In this document: positions 6,929 to 12,560 of the stretch, piece by piece
Position numbering within the stretch: the first letter of the stretch is position 1
Layout of the letters: each line of letters starts with the position of its first letter
Source of the DNA: Heritagella sp051881655
GTDB taxonomy: Bacteria; Bacillota; Clostridia; Oscillospirales; Acutalibacteraceae
DNA length: 12,560 nt
Direction: 5' to 3'
Assembly (NCBI GenBank): GCA_051881655.1
Contig: JBJEQH010000115.1
Span: 1 to 12,560 of the forward strand
The notes under the pieces: model-generated
What the model saw: the letters and a program-made list of their open reading frames with translations, nothing else
What the model was told of the DNA's origin: nothing
Databases searched by the model: none
Translations under genes and position numbers: made by a program

Positions 6929-8137
6929 TTACAGATATCCGGCGGGATTGACCGCCACGCCGTTTTTCCGCACTTCAAAGTGCAGGTGGGCCCCCGTGGA
7001 CTGACCGGTATTGCCCACATAACCGATCACCTGGCCCGCGGTCACATAATCACCGGCCGATACTGTGAGAGCGCTGCAGTGCGCATACCGGGTTGCGATG
7101 CCGCTGCCGTGGTCGATATCCACACAGTATCCGTACCGGTTGTGGGAATTATAGGCCGTACCGAATGCCGCAAAAATGACACGCCCACTGGCGGCCGCCA
7201 CAATGGGGGCCCCGTAAATTCCTCCGCCGGAGATATCATATCCCTTGTGGGTGGAACTGAAGCCCTGATAAATGCAGCCGCTGTACCCCGGCACCGGCCA
7301 GGTCATGGACCCGGAATAAGAGCCGCTGCCCTGATTGGAGTTGCCGGAATTGCTGCTTCCGTTCTGCGAGGAATAGTAATCGCGATACCACTGGTCAATG
7401 GCAGCTTCCGCGTCCGCCATCTCCCCTTCCAGGGAATCAATGGTATTCTGCACCTGGTTCTTCTTCCCCTGAATTTCCGCCAATGTCTCTTTGGCTTCTT
7501 CCTCCAGGTCGGCCAGCTCTTTGCGCTGCTCATCCAGGCTGTTCTTGCTCTGGGTCACTTCCTTTTTGTCCTTCTCAATCGCCGCTTTTTCGTCGGCAAT
7601 GGCGTCCAGCTCCTCTTTCAGCGAACTGATCAGCTCATTATCGTGACGGGTAATGGACTTGATGACCTCGCTCTTTCTGGCCAGATCCTCGATATTCTCC
7701 GCATGCAGCAGAATCGCCAGCGTCGAGGCATCTCCCGCCATGTACAGGGCACGCAGCCGCTTTTTCAGCTGATTCATGTCGATGTCAATCTGGTTCTGCT
7801 TGTCCGCAATGGCGTCTTCCTTCTCGCGGATCTCCTCATTGAGCAGGTCCACCTGGGCATTGAGCGTATCGATCTGCCCCTGCAGGTTGCCAATCTGATC
7901 CTGCAGAGCAGCCACATACTCTTCCTGCTCCTCCTCGCTCTCCTTTAACTCATTCAGCTTTTCCTGGTTCTCTTTCTTTTCCTGCTGCAGCTGGCTCTGC
8001 TTGTCCTTCAGCTGGGACAGGGTTGCTCCCTCGGCCGTCACCTGACTGGCCGGAGTCACCGACATCCACACAAGGGTCATGCACAAAAGCAGAGCAATCC
8101 GCTTTCCCCCGCGGCTGAGGCGATGAAACTTACGCAT
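6929..8137 (-). CDS. Coiled-coil murein hydrolase, M23/LytM peptidase (EnvC/PcsB-type partner of FtsEX)
   Basis: A secreted peptidoglycan endopeptidase of 402 residues. A signal peptide spans about 1-35 (basic MRKFHRLSRGGKR, then hydrophobic IALLLCMTLVWMSV, likely cleavage near VTA-EG). A long coiled-coil (about 38-250) rich in Glu, Gln, Lys and Leu follows, then a Ser/Gly/Asn linker (about 256-278) and an M23 domain (about 280-402). The zinc ligands and catalytic histidines are present: H297 and D301 in HKGYD, and H384-x-H386 in HLHFEV, plus RYAHCS. The protein therefore looks active. In EnvC, PcsB and CwlO-type systems the coiled-coil binds the FtsX loop and cell-wall cutting is switched on by FtsE ATPase activity. 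Start at 8137, overlapping ftsX by 8 nt (ATGCGTAA), with GGGGAG 10 nt upstream, implying translational coupling. Confidence 0.92.
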   Translation of the reverse strand: MRKFHRLSRGGKRIALLLCMTLVWMSVTPASQVTAEGATLSQLKDKQSQLQQEKKENQEKLNELKESEEEQEEYVAALQDQIGNLQGQIDTLNAQVDLLNEEIREKEDAIADKQNQIDIDMNQLKKRLRALYMAGDASTLAILLHAENIEDLARKSEVIKSITRHDNELISSLKEELDAIADEKAAIEKDKKEVTQSKNSLDEQRKELADLEEEAKETLAEIQGKKNQVQNTIDSLEGEMADAEAAIDQWYRDYYSSQNGSSNSGNSNQGSGSYSGSMTWPVPGYSGCIYQGFSSTHKGYDISGGGIYGAPIVAAASGRVIFAAFGTAYNSHNRYGYCVDIDHGSGIATRYAHCSALTVSAGDYVTAGQVIGYVGNTGQSTGAHLHFEVRKNGVAVNPAGYL

Positions 8138-9044
8138 CAATGCTGTTCTCCCCTTCCCGATTGAGATACCGGCCAATGGAGAGCATACTGCCCAGTGCAC
8201 CGAACACCATGCCCGCCAGAATAAAGGCCAGGGAATACGGTACAGCCAGTGACGAAGCAGGAATCAGTTTGAAGAACGACACGATCCCGGTTACCACATT
8301 CCCCATCAGATTGTACATCAAAAACAGCAGGCCGCTTGCCAGAATCCCGGCAATCAGGCCGATCATCACGCCCTCGACAATAAAGGGCAGGCGCACAAAC
8401 CAGTTGGTCGCCCCCACCGATTTCATAATGCTGATTTCCATCCGGCGGGAGAACATGGTCACCCGAATGGTATTGGCGATAATAAACAGGGAGACAATGC
8501 TCAGCAGCAGCACAATCCAGAAACCGGCGGTGGAAACCAGGCTGCTGATACGGTTGAGCTTGTCCGCCACATCGCTGTAATCGGTGATCTGGTCCACCCC
8601 CTCCAGGGCGGAAATTTCCTCGATGGTCTCATCATAAAGGGAAAGATCCTTCATGGAGATATCGTACGAATCCGGCAGGAAGTTGTCATCTCCGGACAAT
8701 CCCTCCAATACGGTTCCGTCATCCCCCAGCAGTTCCATCATGCTCTCCAGCGCTTCGTCCTTTGAGACATAGGTGCAGTCCTTCACGTTTTCAATTGACC
8801 GCAGCTTTTCCCCCATCTGTACGGCCTCCAGCACCGGCATGTCCTCCTCCAGATACACCGTAATGCTGTTGCTGCCCTCCAGAGATTCCATCATGCTGCC
8901 CATGTTCTGGGAAAACATCATGGCCGCCCCGGTCAGAAGCAGGCAGGAAATCAGCACGGCCACCGAGGCCAGGGTCATCGTGCGGTTGGTCCACAGGTTG
9001 TGGAATCCCTCGCGGGTCAAATATTTCACGTTATGCCATTTCAT
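8130..9044 (-). CDS. ftsX: Cell division protein FtsX (permease-like subunit)
   Basis: A 304-residue integral membrane protein with the FtsX plan: cytoplasmic N-terminus (MKWHNVKYLTREGFHNLW), TM1 (about 23-45), a large extracellular loop (about 46-172) that binds the murein hydrolase, then TM2 (about 173-196), TM3 (about 220-245) and TM4 (about 268-290). The segment IANTIRVTMFSRRMEISIMK (about 189-208), followed by SVGAT, is the conserved cytoplasmic coupling region for FtsE. FtsX transmits ATP hydrolysis by FtsE across the membrane to activate peptidoglycan cleavage; it does not transport a known substrate. Its ATG overlaps the ftsE stop by one base (TAATG), with GGAGG 10 nt upstream inside ftsE. 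It overlaps the following M23 gene by 8 nt. Confidence 0.95.
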   Translation of the reverse strand: MKWHNVKYLTREGFHNLWTNRTMTLASVAVLISCLLLTGAAMMFSQNMGSMMESLEGSNSITVYLEEDMPVLEAVQMGEKLRSIENVKDCTYVSKDEALESMMELLGDDGTVLEGLSGDDNFLPDSYDISMKDLSLYDETIEEISALEGVDQITDYSDVADKLNRISSLVSTAGFWIVLLLSIVSLFIIANTIRVTMFSRRMEISIMKSVGATNWFVRLPFIVEGVMIGLIAGILASGLLFLMYNLMGNVVTGIVSFFKLIPASSLAVPYSLAFILAGMVFGALGSMLSIGRYLNREGENSIDA

Positions 9045-9763
9045 TATTTCCAGCCCTCCTGTTCCCCGATATACTTTTCCACGGCGGGCTTGCTCTCCTC
9101 GGTATCCGCCACAATTTCACCGTGGTGAATCTGAATCACCCGGCGGTTAAAGTGCTTGACCAGATTATGCTCATGGGTCACCATCAGGATCGTAGTACCG
9201 CGGCGGTTGATCTCGCTGAGCAGGTCCACAATCTCAAAAGACAGGGCCGGGTCCACGTTTCCGGTGGGTTCGTCGGCAATAATCAGACTGGGGTTATTCA
9301 CCAGCGCCCGGGCCAGGCCCACGCGCTGCTGTTCACCGCCGGACAGCTCACTGGGATGGCACTTTGCCTTGCTCTGCAGGCCCACCAGGCCCAGAATGTA
9401 GGGTACACGCTTGCGCACATCCCGTGGGGAGGCCCCCACCACATGCATGGCAAACGCCACATTCTCATACACGGTCATCCGTTCAATCAGACGGAAATCC
9501 TGGAAAACAATTCCCATGGTACGGCGCAGGTACGGGATATCCCGGCGCCGCAGTTCATTGACCACCCGACCGTTGATGGTAATTTCACCGGAGGAGGGCG
9601 TCTCCTCACACATCAGCAGCTTTAAAAAGGTACTTTTTCCGGCGCCGGATGATCCGACAATAAAAACAAATTCCCCTTTATCCACATGCAGGCTCACATT
9701 CTGAATGGCTTTTGTCCCATTGTTGTATGTTTTCGACACATTTTTGAATTCGATCATACTCAC
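9044..9763 (-). CDS. ftsE: Cell division ATP-binding protein FtsE
   Basis: The 239-residue ABC ATPase partner of FtsX. Visible motifs: Walker A GSSGAGKST (38-46), Q-loop FQDFRLI (87-93), signature LSGGEQQR (140-147), Walker B LIIADEP (160-166) with catalytic E165, D-loop and the switch histidine in VTHEHN (about 195-200). The start MIEFKNVSKTY, the phrase GIVFQDFRLI and the ending of the ABC core are typical of FtsE rather than of a drug or lipoprotein exporter. The reading frame begins with GTG at 9763, 9 nt after AAGGAGG; the ATG two codons in would leave a 15-nt gap, so GTG is preferred. First gene of the ftsE-ftsX-M23-S41 operon; cytoplasmic face of the membrane. Confidence 0.95.
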   Translation of the reverse strand: MSMIEFKNVSKTYNNGTKAIQNVSLHVDKGEFVFIVGSSGAGKSTFLKLLMCEETPSSGEITINGRVVNELRRRDIPYLRRTMGIVFQDFRLIERMTVYENVAFAMHVVGASPRDVRKRVPYILGLVGLQSKAKCHPSELSGGEQQRVGLARALVNNPSLIIADEPTGNVDPALSFEIVDLLSEINRRGTTILMVTHEHNLVKHFNRRVIQIHHGEIVADTEESKPAVEKYIGEQEGWK

Positions 9764-9881
9764 TGGCCTTTTCCTCCTTCTCTTGTCCGGCTTTCCGCCG
9801 AAAATCTCTCCCCGTTCTCTATTTCATGCTCTCTTTTCGCACAAGCGCTGCGCAAAGAAAACGGCAACTCATCAGCACCCT

Positions 9882-9960
9882 ATCATAGTACCAATGAATT
9901 GCCGCAATATAATTCTTTAAAAGAATTAACTGTAATTATTTTGTAACCTTTTTCTCCCAA
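9882..9960 (-). promoter_or_regulatory. AT-rich region upstream of ftsE with a palindrome
   Basis: The 244-bp gap between the CdaR-like gene and ftsE includes an AT-rich block unlike the surrounding DNA. It contains a 17-nt palindrome (AATTCTTT-A-AAAGAATT, 9911-9927) and, on the minus strand, -10-like hexamers TATATT and TATGAT (9887-9882) without convincing -35 partners. It probably holds the ftsE promoter or an operator, but I cannot name the exact promoter. No intrinsic terminator with a T-run is visible after the upstream gene. Confidence 0.35.
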
Positions 9961-10007
9961 TTCACAGGCCCGCAGCGGCAGCCCGGGAATAGAGCTCGGC
10001 GATCCGG

Positions 10008-11093
10008 TCAGAATTTCACCGGATTCGAGGAAAGGTACTTCTTTACCATCAATGCCACCTTAAAGACAATGGCATCCTCAAACTCGCGCAGATCCAAACC
10101 GGTGATCTTCTTGATTTTCTCCAGCCGGTACACTAATGTGTTGCGGTGAACAAACAGCTTCCGGGAGGTCTCCGATACATTCAGGTTGTTCTCAAAGAAG
10201 CGCTGAATGGTAAACAGCGTCTCGTGATCCAGGGATTCGATGGAACCGCGCTTGAACACTTCCTTCAGGAACATCTCGCACAGCGTGGTGGGCAGCTGAT
10301 AGATCAGGCGGGCGATACCCAGATTGTCGTAGCTGACAATCGACCGCTCGGTGTCAAATACCTTGCCGACTTCCAGGGCGACCTGGGCCTCTTTAAACGA
10401 GCGGGCCAGATCCTTAATGCCGGTAACCATCGTACCGATACCCACTACGCAATGGGTGTAGAACTCGCTGGAGAGCGTATCCACGATCGAACCGGCCAGC
10501 TTATCCAGATCCTTCGAATCAATCCCCGGGCGGACTTCTTTGACCAGCGCGATGTCGTTTTCATTGATGCTGATTACGAAATCCTTGCTCTTATCCGGGA
10601 ACAGATTCTGAATCACATCATAAGCAGAGATGTCCGTTTTATTGGTGATCTTAATCAGCATAACCACCCGGTCCACATCGTTGTTGAACCGCAGCTCGCG
10701 GGCTTTCAGATAAATATCGCCCGGGAGGATATTATCCAGAATGACATTCTTGATAAAATTGCCCCGGTCGTACTTTTCATCATAGTACTGCTTGATGTTG
10801 CTCAGCGAAACGGCCAGAAGGCTGGCATAGCGGGAGGCATCCATATCCGTGCCGGAGACGAACACCGCGTATTCCGGGCGGGGACGGCTGCCGAAGGAAT
10901 GATACGTATAGCCATTCACAACGAAAGAGTTCGGAGACGCCATGGCATCGGCCGTTACATGTTCATTCACTTCTCCGATGCGCCCCAGTTCACTGCAGGC
11001 GATGATCACGGAAGTTTCGTCCATAACGCCAATCGTACGGTCGATTGCGTCACGCATCTGATGGATCACGCCCTGAAACAATCTGTTGGACAT
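10008..11093 (-). CDS. CdaR/PucR-family transcriptional regulator
   Basis: A 361-residue regulator. The N-terminal part (about 1-105) resembles the putative sugar diacid recognition domain of CdaR: LFQGVIHQMRDAIDRTIGVM and then SVIIACSELGRIGEVNE, matching the family pattern 'vmDe.G.IiasgD..RiGe.he'. The middle (about 135-255) looks like the degenerate GGDEF-like domain found in these proteins (VVGIGTMVTGIKDLARSFKEAQVALEVG). The C-terminus carries the PucR-type helix-turn-helix (about 288-350): F-F-E-N-N-L-N-V-S-E-T-S-R-K-L-F-V-H-R-N-T-L, then VYRLEKIKKITGLDL. The start is preceded by GAGGGAG at 5 nt. It has its own promoter. Its ligand is unknown; in E. coli CdaR responds to glycerate/glucarate-type acids, which need not hold here. 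It lies directly upstream of ftsEX on the same strand. Confidence 0.87.
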   Translation of the reverse strand: MSNRLFQGVIHQMRDAIDRTIGVMDETSVIIACSELGRIGEVNEHVTADAMASPNSFVVNGYTYHSFGSRPRPEYAVFVSGTDMDASRYASLLAVSLSNIKQYYDEKYDRGNFIKNVILDNILPGDIYLKARELRFNNDVDRVVMLIKITNKTDISAYDVIQNLFPDKSKDFVISINENDIALVKEVRPGIDSKDLDKLAGSIVDTLSSEFYTHCVVGIGTMVTGIKDLARSFKEAQVALEVGKVFDTERSIVSYDNLGIARLIYQLPTTLCEMFLKEVFKRGSIESLDHETLFTIQRFFENNLNVSETSRKLFVHRNTLVYRLEKIKKITGLDLREFEDAIVFKVALMVKKYLSSNPVKF

Positions 11094-11156
11094 TTTATCT
11101 CCCTCATTTCTTGGAAATCACAGGTTTTTGTTTTTATTTGCGAATCATATAGTACT

Positions 11157-11185
11157 ATTCTACATAAATCCCACGAAAAATTCAA
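11157..11185 (-). promoter_or_regulatory. Sigma-A type promoter of the CdaR-like gene
   Basis: On the minus strand TTGAAT (11185-11180) and TAGAAT (11162-11157) are separated by 17 nt, with TG directly before the -10. The region is strongly AT-rich. Expected transcription start is near 11150, giving a leader of about 55 nt. Confidence 0.7.
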
Positions 11186-11312
11186 CACGGAAAATAACAA
11201 AATTTCAAAAAAGTTTCGTATTTCCCGTCCTTTTTCGTAGAATTGTTGAAAGTCGGCGGTTTTCCCCTTTTTTCGCGCTCTGCTCGTCCGGCATCCCCTG
11301 ATGGGCAAAAGA

Positions 11313-11335
11313 AAAAGCCGCAAAATGCGGCTTTT
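11313..11335 (-). terminator. Intrinsic terminator of the 7beta-HSDH-like gene
   Basis: A perfect 10-bp stem AAAAGCCGCA/TGCGGCTTTT with a 3-nt loop, followed on the minus strand by T-C-TTTT. It lies about 30 bp after the stop codon of the short-chain dehydrogenase gene and separates it from the CdaR-like gene. Confidence 0.9.
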
Positions 11336-11366
11336 CCGGATTTTGCAGCTTTTCTTCTTTCGGTTT

Positions 11367-12158
11367 TTATCTCTCGTAGAAAGAACCCATGTAGCGGATG
11401 TACTCATCCTCGGTCTTATTGGCCTTCCAGTTGTGCACATTCTGTCTGTTGTGCTCACCCGCAATGACGGAGAAGGATTTGCCCAGATTTTCAAACGCTT
11501 CTTCCACACAGGCTTCGGGCGTCATGGCAGCTTTCATCACCGCTTCTCCGGCAGGGCCGCCGGGCAGGTTGCTCAGCAGGCTGGGGGTCAGGGTCGTCCC
11601 CAGGGTGATGACCTCGACATCCACGTTGGTCTTCGCGCACTCACAGGCCACCGCCTCGGTCAGCTTCAGAATATAGGACTTCCCGGCGCCGTACTGCGCA
11701 TTATAGGGCGAACTGCTGATTCCGGTCAGAGAGGAAACATTGATAATCGCGCCCCGGTCCTGTTTGGTGAAAATTCCGAGATAGTGGTAGAAGCATTTCA
11801 GGAAGGTGATGACATTTACGTTGATCATCTGCTCATGCTTTTCCCAGGGGGTATCCTGCAGCTTTCCAAAGGTATGGAAGCACGCCACATAGCTCATAAA
11901 TCCCATGTCCAGATCCTTCGTCTCCTCAAAGATCTGATCCGTGCAGCCGGACTGGGAAAAATCGGCGCGGATGACCTTGTGGTCCACCCCGTACTTGGCG
12001 CTGATCTCTTTCCCCAGCTCGTGCAGTTTTTCTTCTCTTCTTCCCACGAGAACGACGCTCATTCCCTCCGAGGCAATTTTCTCCGCAAAGGCTTTCCCCA
12101 CACCTTCGGTTGCCCCCAGAATGATTCCCCATTCTCCGTATTTTTCCCGCAGTGTCAT
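11367..12158 (-). CDS. Short-chain dehydrogenase, probable NADP-dependent 7beta-hydroxysteroid dehydrogenase
   Basis: A 263-residue classical short-chain dehydrogenase. The Rossmann nucleotide loop is GATEGVG (15-21); the residues after beta-2 are G39-R40-R41, a basic pattern typical of NADP preference; the catalytic residues are N114, S143 (in NVSSLTG), Y156 and K160 (Y-G-A-G-K). From memory, the length and many segments (LREKYGEWG, ILGATEGVGKAF, LDMGFMSYVAC, DTPWEKHE, TLGTTLTPSLLSNLPGGP, TEDEYIRYMGSFY) match the 7beta-HSDH of Collinsella aerofaciens, in which S143, Y156 and K160 are catalytic. That enzyme interconverts 7-oxolithocholate and ursodeoxycholate in the cytosol. Other specificity for a hydroxysteroid remains possible. 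AGGAGG lies 8 nt before the ATG. It is a single-gene unit with its own promoter and terminator. Confidence 0.88.
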   Translation of the reverse strand: MTLREKYGEWGIILGATEGVGKAFAEKIASEGMSVVLVGRREEKLHELGKEISAKYGVDHKVIRADFSQSGCTDQIFEETKDLDMGFMSYVACFHTFGKLQDTPWEKHEQMINVNVITFLKCFYHYLGIFTKQDRGAIINVSSLTGISSSPYNAQYGAGKSYILKLTEAVACECAKTNVDVEVITLGTTLTPSLLSNLPGGPAGEAVMKAAMTPEACVEEAFENLGKSFSVIAGEHNRQNVHNWKANKTEDEYIRYMGSFYER

Positions 12159-12198
12159 AATAGACTCCTCCTGTTTTCAAAAAATTTTTGTAATTTTT

Positions 12199-12207
12199 AT
12201 TATAGCA
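12199..12207 (-). promoter_or_regulatory. Extended -10 promoter of the 7beta-HSDH-like gene
   Basis: On the minus strand TGCTATAAT is a perfect extended -10 (TG-N-TATAAT). The hexamer 17 nt upstream (TTTTCT) is a poor -35, which is usual for extended -10 promoters. It lies about 40 bp before the start codon, giving a short leader with a T/A-rich stretch and the AGGAGG site. Confidence 0.8.
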
Positions 12208-12245
12208 CCCCTGAAAGGAAAAGAAAACATTTCCGATAATCTTTT

Positions 12246-12261
12246 AACAAAAAATTTTGTT
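12246..12261. repeat. AT-rich palindrome between the HSDH promoter and the hairpin element
   Basis: AACAAAA and TTTTGTT flank two bases, forming a 7-bp palindrome about 40 bp upstream of the extended -10 of the dehydrogenase gene. It could be an operator or merely AT-rich sequence. The remainder of 12208-12292 shows no gene and no further recognisable signal. Confidence 0.3.
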
Positions 12262-12311
12262 CTTTCCCTTTTCCCCAAAATCACCCTGTTTCTACCGGCA
12301 ACAAGTCATAA

Positions 12312-12330
12312 CCACCGGCTAAGCCGGTGG
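12312..12330. repeat. Boundary hairpin, left copy
   Basis: Perfect 8-bp stem CCACCGGC/GCCGGTGG with TAA loop. It differs from the right copy at 12528-12546 only in the loop. Both would be recognition hairpins if the segment is an IS200/IS605-type element. Confidence 0.9.
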
Positions 12331-12338
12331 CTTGAGTT

Positions 12339-12521
12339 GGCCCTATAAGGGCCTATTACCGGCAAGCGTCTCAAGACGCACTGAAATTTATTTCGCTTGC
12401 ATCACTTGCCCCACAGCCCGTAAACGGGCGATTGCTGTTCTAACGGAAGCTTTCTATTATTGAAAGCTTCCTGTTAGCAACTCGCTTCGCTCGATGCTTG
12501 AAGCTAAAGCTTTTTTACGGG
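12339..12521 (+). ncRNA. Multi-hairpin structured segment, possible non-coding RNA
   Basis: A chain of strong secondary structures covers almost every base. GGCCCT/AGGGCC is at 12339-12353. A GGCAAG/CTTGCC stem (12361-12366 with 12405-12410) encloses the GCGTC/GACGC hairpin. ACAGC/GCTGT (12413-12417 with 12434-12438) encloses CCCG/CGGG. A 15-bp stem with one bulged T (CTAAC plus GGAAGCTTTC at 12440-12454, with 12462-12477) has loop TATTATT. A run of six T follows at 12511-12516 after a short AAGCT/AGCTT hairpin. The plus strand is preferred because the T-run then follows the structure, but transcription is unproven. No known RNA class is recognised with confidence. Confidence 0.5.
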
Positions 12522-12527
12522 ACACCT

Positions 12528-12546
12528 CCACCGGCAGAGCCGGTGG
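12528..12546. repeat. Boundary hairpin, right copy
   Basis: Perfect 8-bp stem CCACCGGC/GCCGGTGG with AGA loop, identical in stem to the left copy at 12312-12330. It is followed by TTTCCGTAACC at the edge of the window. Confidence 0.9.
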
Positions 12547-12560
12547 TTTCCGTAACCAAA

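Larger units (their letters stand above)
12306..12556. mobile_element. Putative non-autonomous IS200/IS605-like element (no tnpA or tnpB)
   Basis: About 235 bp are bounded by two near-identical hairpins, CCACCGGC-TAA-GCCGGTGG (12312-12330) and CCACCGGC-AGA-GCCGGTGG (12528-12546), in direct orientation. IS200/IS605 elements have such subterminal palindromes at both ends, recognised by the TnpA HUH transposase, and lack terminal inverted repeats. The interior has no coding frame of note and is filled with further hairpins, so any mobility would depend on a transposase elsewhere. The hairpins and their near-identity are directly seen; assignment to IS200/IS605 is inference. Exact ends and orientation cannot be fixed. 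An alternative is a standalone structured RNA gene. Nothing else is visible in the gene-free tail of the window. Confidence 0.5.

Noticed and set aside
5957..7948. Very long open frame on the plus strand (about 660 codons) opposite the S41 and M23 genes
   Set aside because: It is antisense to two well-supported genes, has no ribosome binding site or family resemblance, and its His/Gly/Ile-rich composition is that of a reverse-complement shadow frame.
9961..10007. Terminator after the CdaR-like gene
   Set aside because: The GC-rich inverted bases form only a 4-bp CCCG/CGGG stem with a large loop and no following T-run.
10146..11240. Plus-strand open frame of about 360 codons opposite the CdaR-like gene
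   Set aside because: It mirrors the codon pattern of the regulator gene, lacks a plausible start site, and resembles no known protein.
12312..12546. CRISPR array
   Set aside because: Only two copies of the hairpin, about 200 bp apart, with structured DNA between them and no regular repeat-spacer pattern.
12293..12556. Typical IscB omega-RNA (HEARO)
   Set aside because: The multi-hairpin layout prompted the idea, but the sequence does not match what I recall of a characterised IscB guide RNA, and no iscB or HNH frame is present in the window.

Overview
The window reads as chromosomal DNA of a Gram-positive, clostridial (Bacillota, Clostridia) gut-type bacterium. I infer this from strong AGGAGG-type ribosome binding sites, the gene order ftsE-ftsX-coiled-coil M23 hydrolase-S41 (CtpA-like) protein, a greA-lysS pair, a CdaR/PucR-type regulator, and a bile-acid 7beta-hydroxysteroid dehydrogenase homologue. 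The fairly GC-rich codon use suggests an Oscillospiraceae/Ruminococcaceae-like lineage, but the exact genus cannot be read from the sequence.

Layout. Positions 1-390 (+) hold the C-terminal end of a WYL-domain regulator. Every other gene is on the minus strand, so the window is best read from right to left. At 12558-12293 lies a gene-free, multi-hairpin segment bounded by two near-identical 19-nt hairpins; it looks like a non-autonomous IS200/IS605-type element or a structured RNA. Next, at 12158-11367, is a monocistronic short-chain dehydrogenase with its own extended -10 promoter and a clear intrinsic terminator. Its sequence strongly recalls the NADP-dependent 7beta-HSDH of Collinsella aerofaciens. 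Then comes a CdaR/PucR-family regulator (11093-10008) with its own promoter and no obvious terminator. It is followed by the cell-wall/division operon ftsE-ftsX-M23-S41 (9763-5606), which ends at a strong hairpin.

A consensus sigma-A promoter (TTGACA-17-TATAAT) then drives greA and lysS (5411-2849), with a small hairpin plus T-run between the two genes and a terminator after lysS. The last group is two GNAT acetyltransferases and a class I methyltransferase (2689-464), closely spaced and convergent with the WYL gene.

Functional picture. FtsEX is the ATP-driven membrane switch that activates the coiled-coil M23 hydrolase encoded by the overlapping next gene. The fourth gene is a PDZ-S41 protein that appears to have lost the canonical catalytic Ser, Lys and NPGG elements, so it may be a pseudoprotease scaffold. 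GreA (transcript cleavage) and LysRS (fused to a C-terminal Trbp111/EMAPII-like tRNA-binding domain) are housekeeping. The accessory signals of most interest are the 7beta-HSDH homologue, the hairpin-rich mobile/RNA element upstream of it, the apparent S41 pseudoenzyme and the LysRS fusion.
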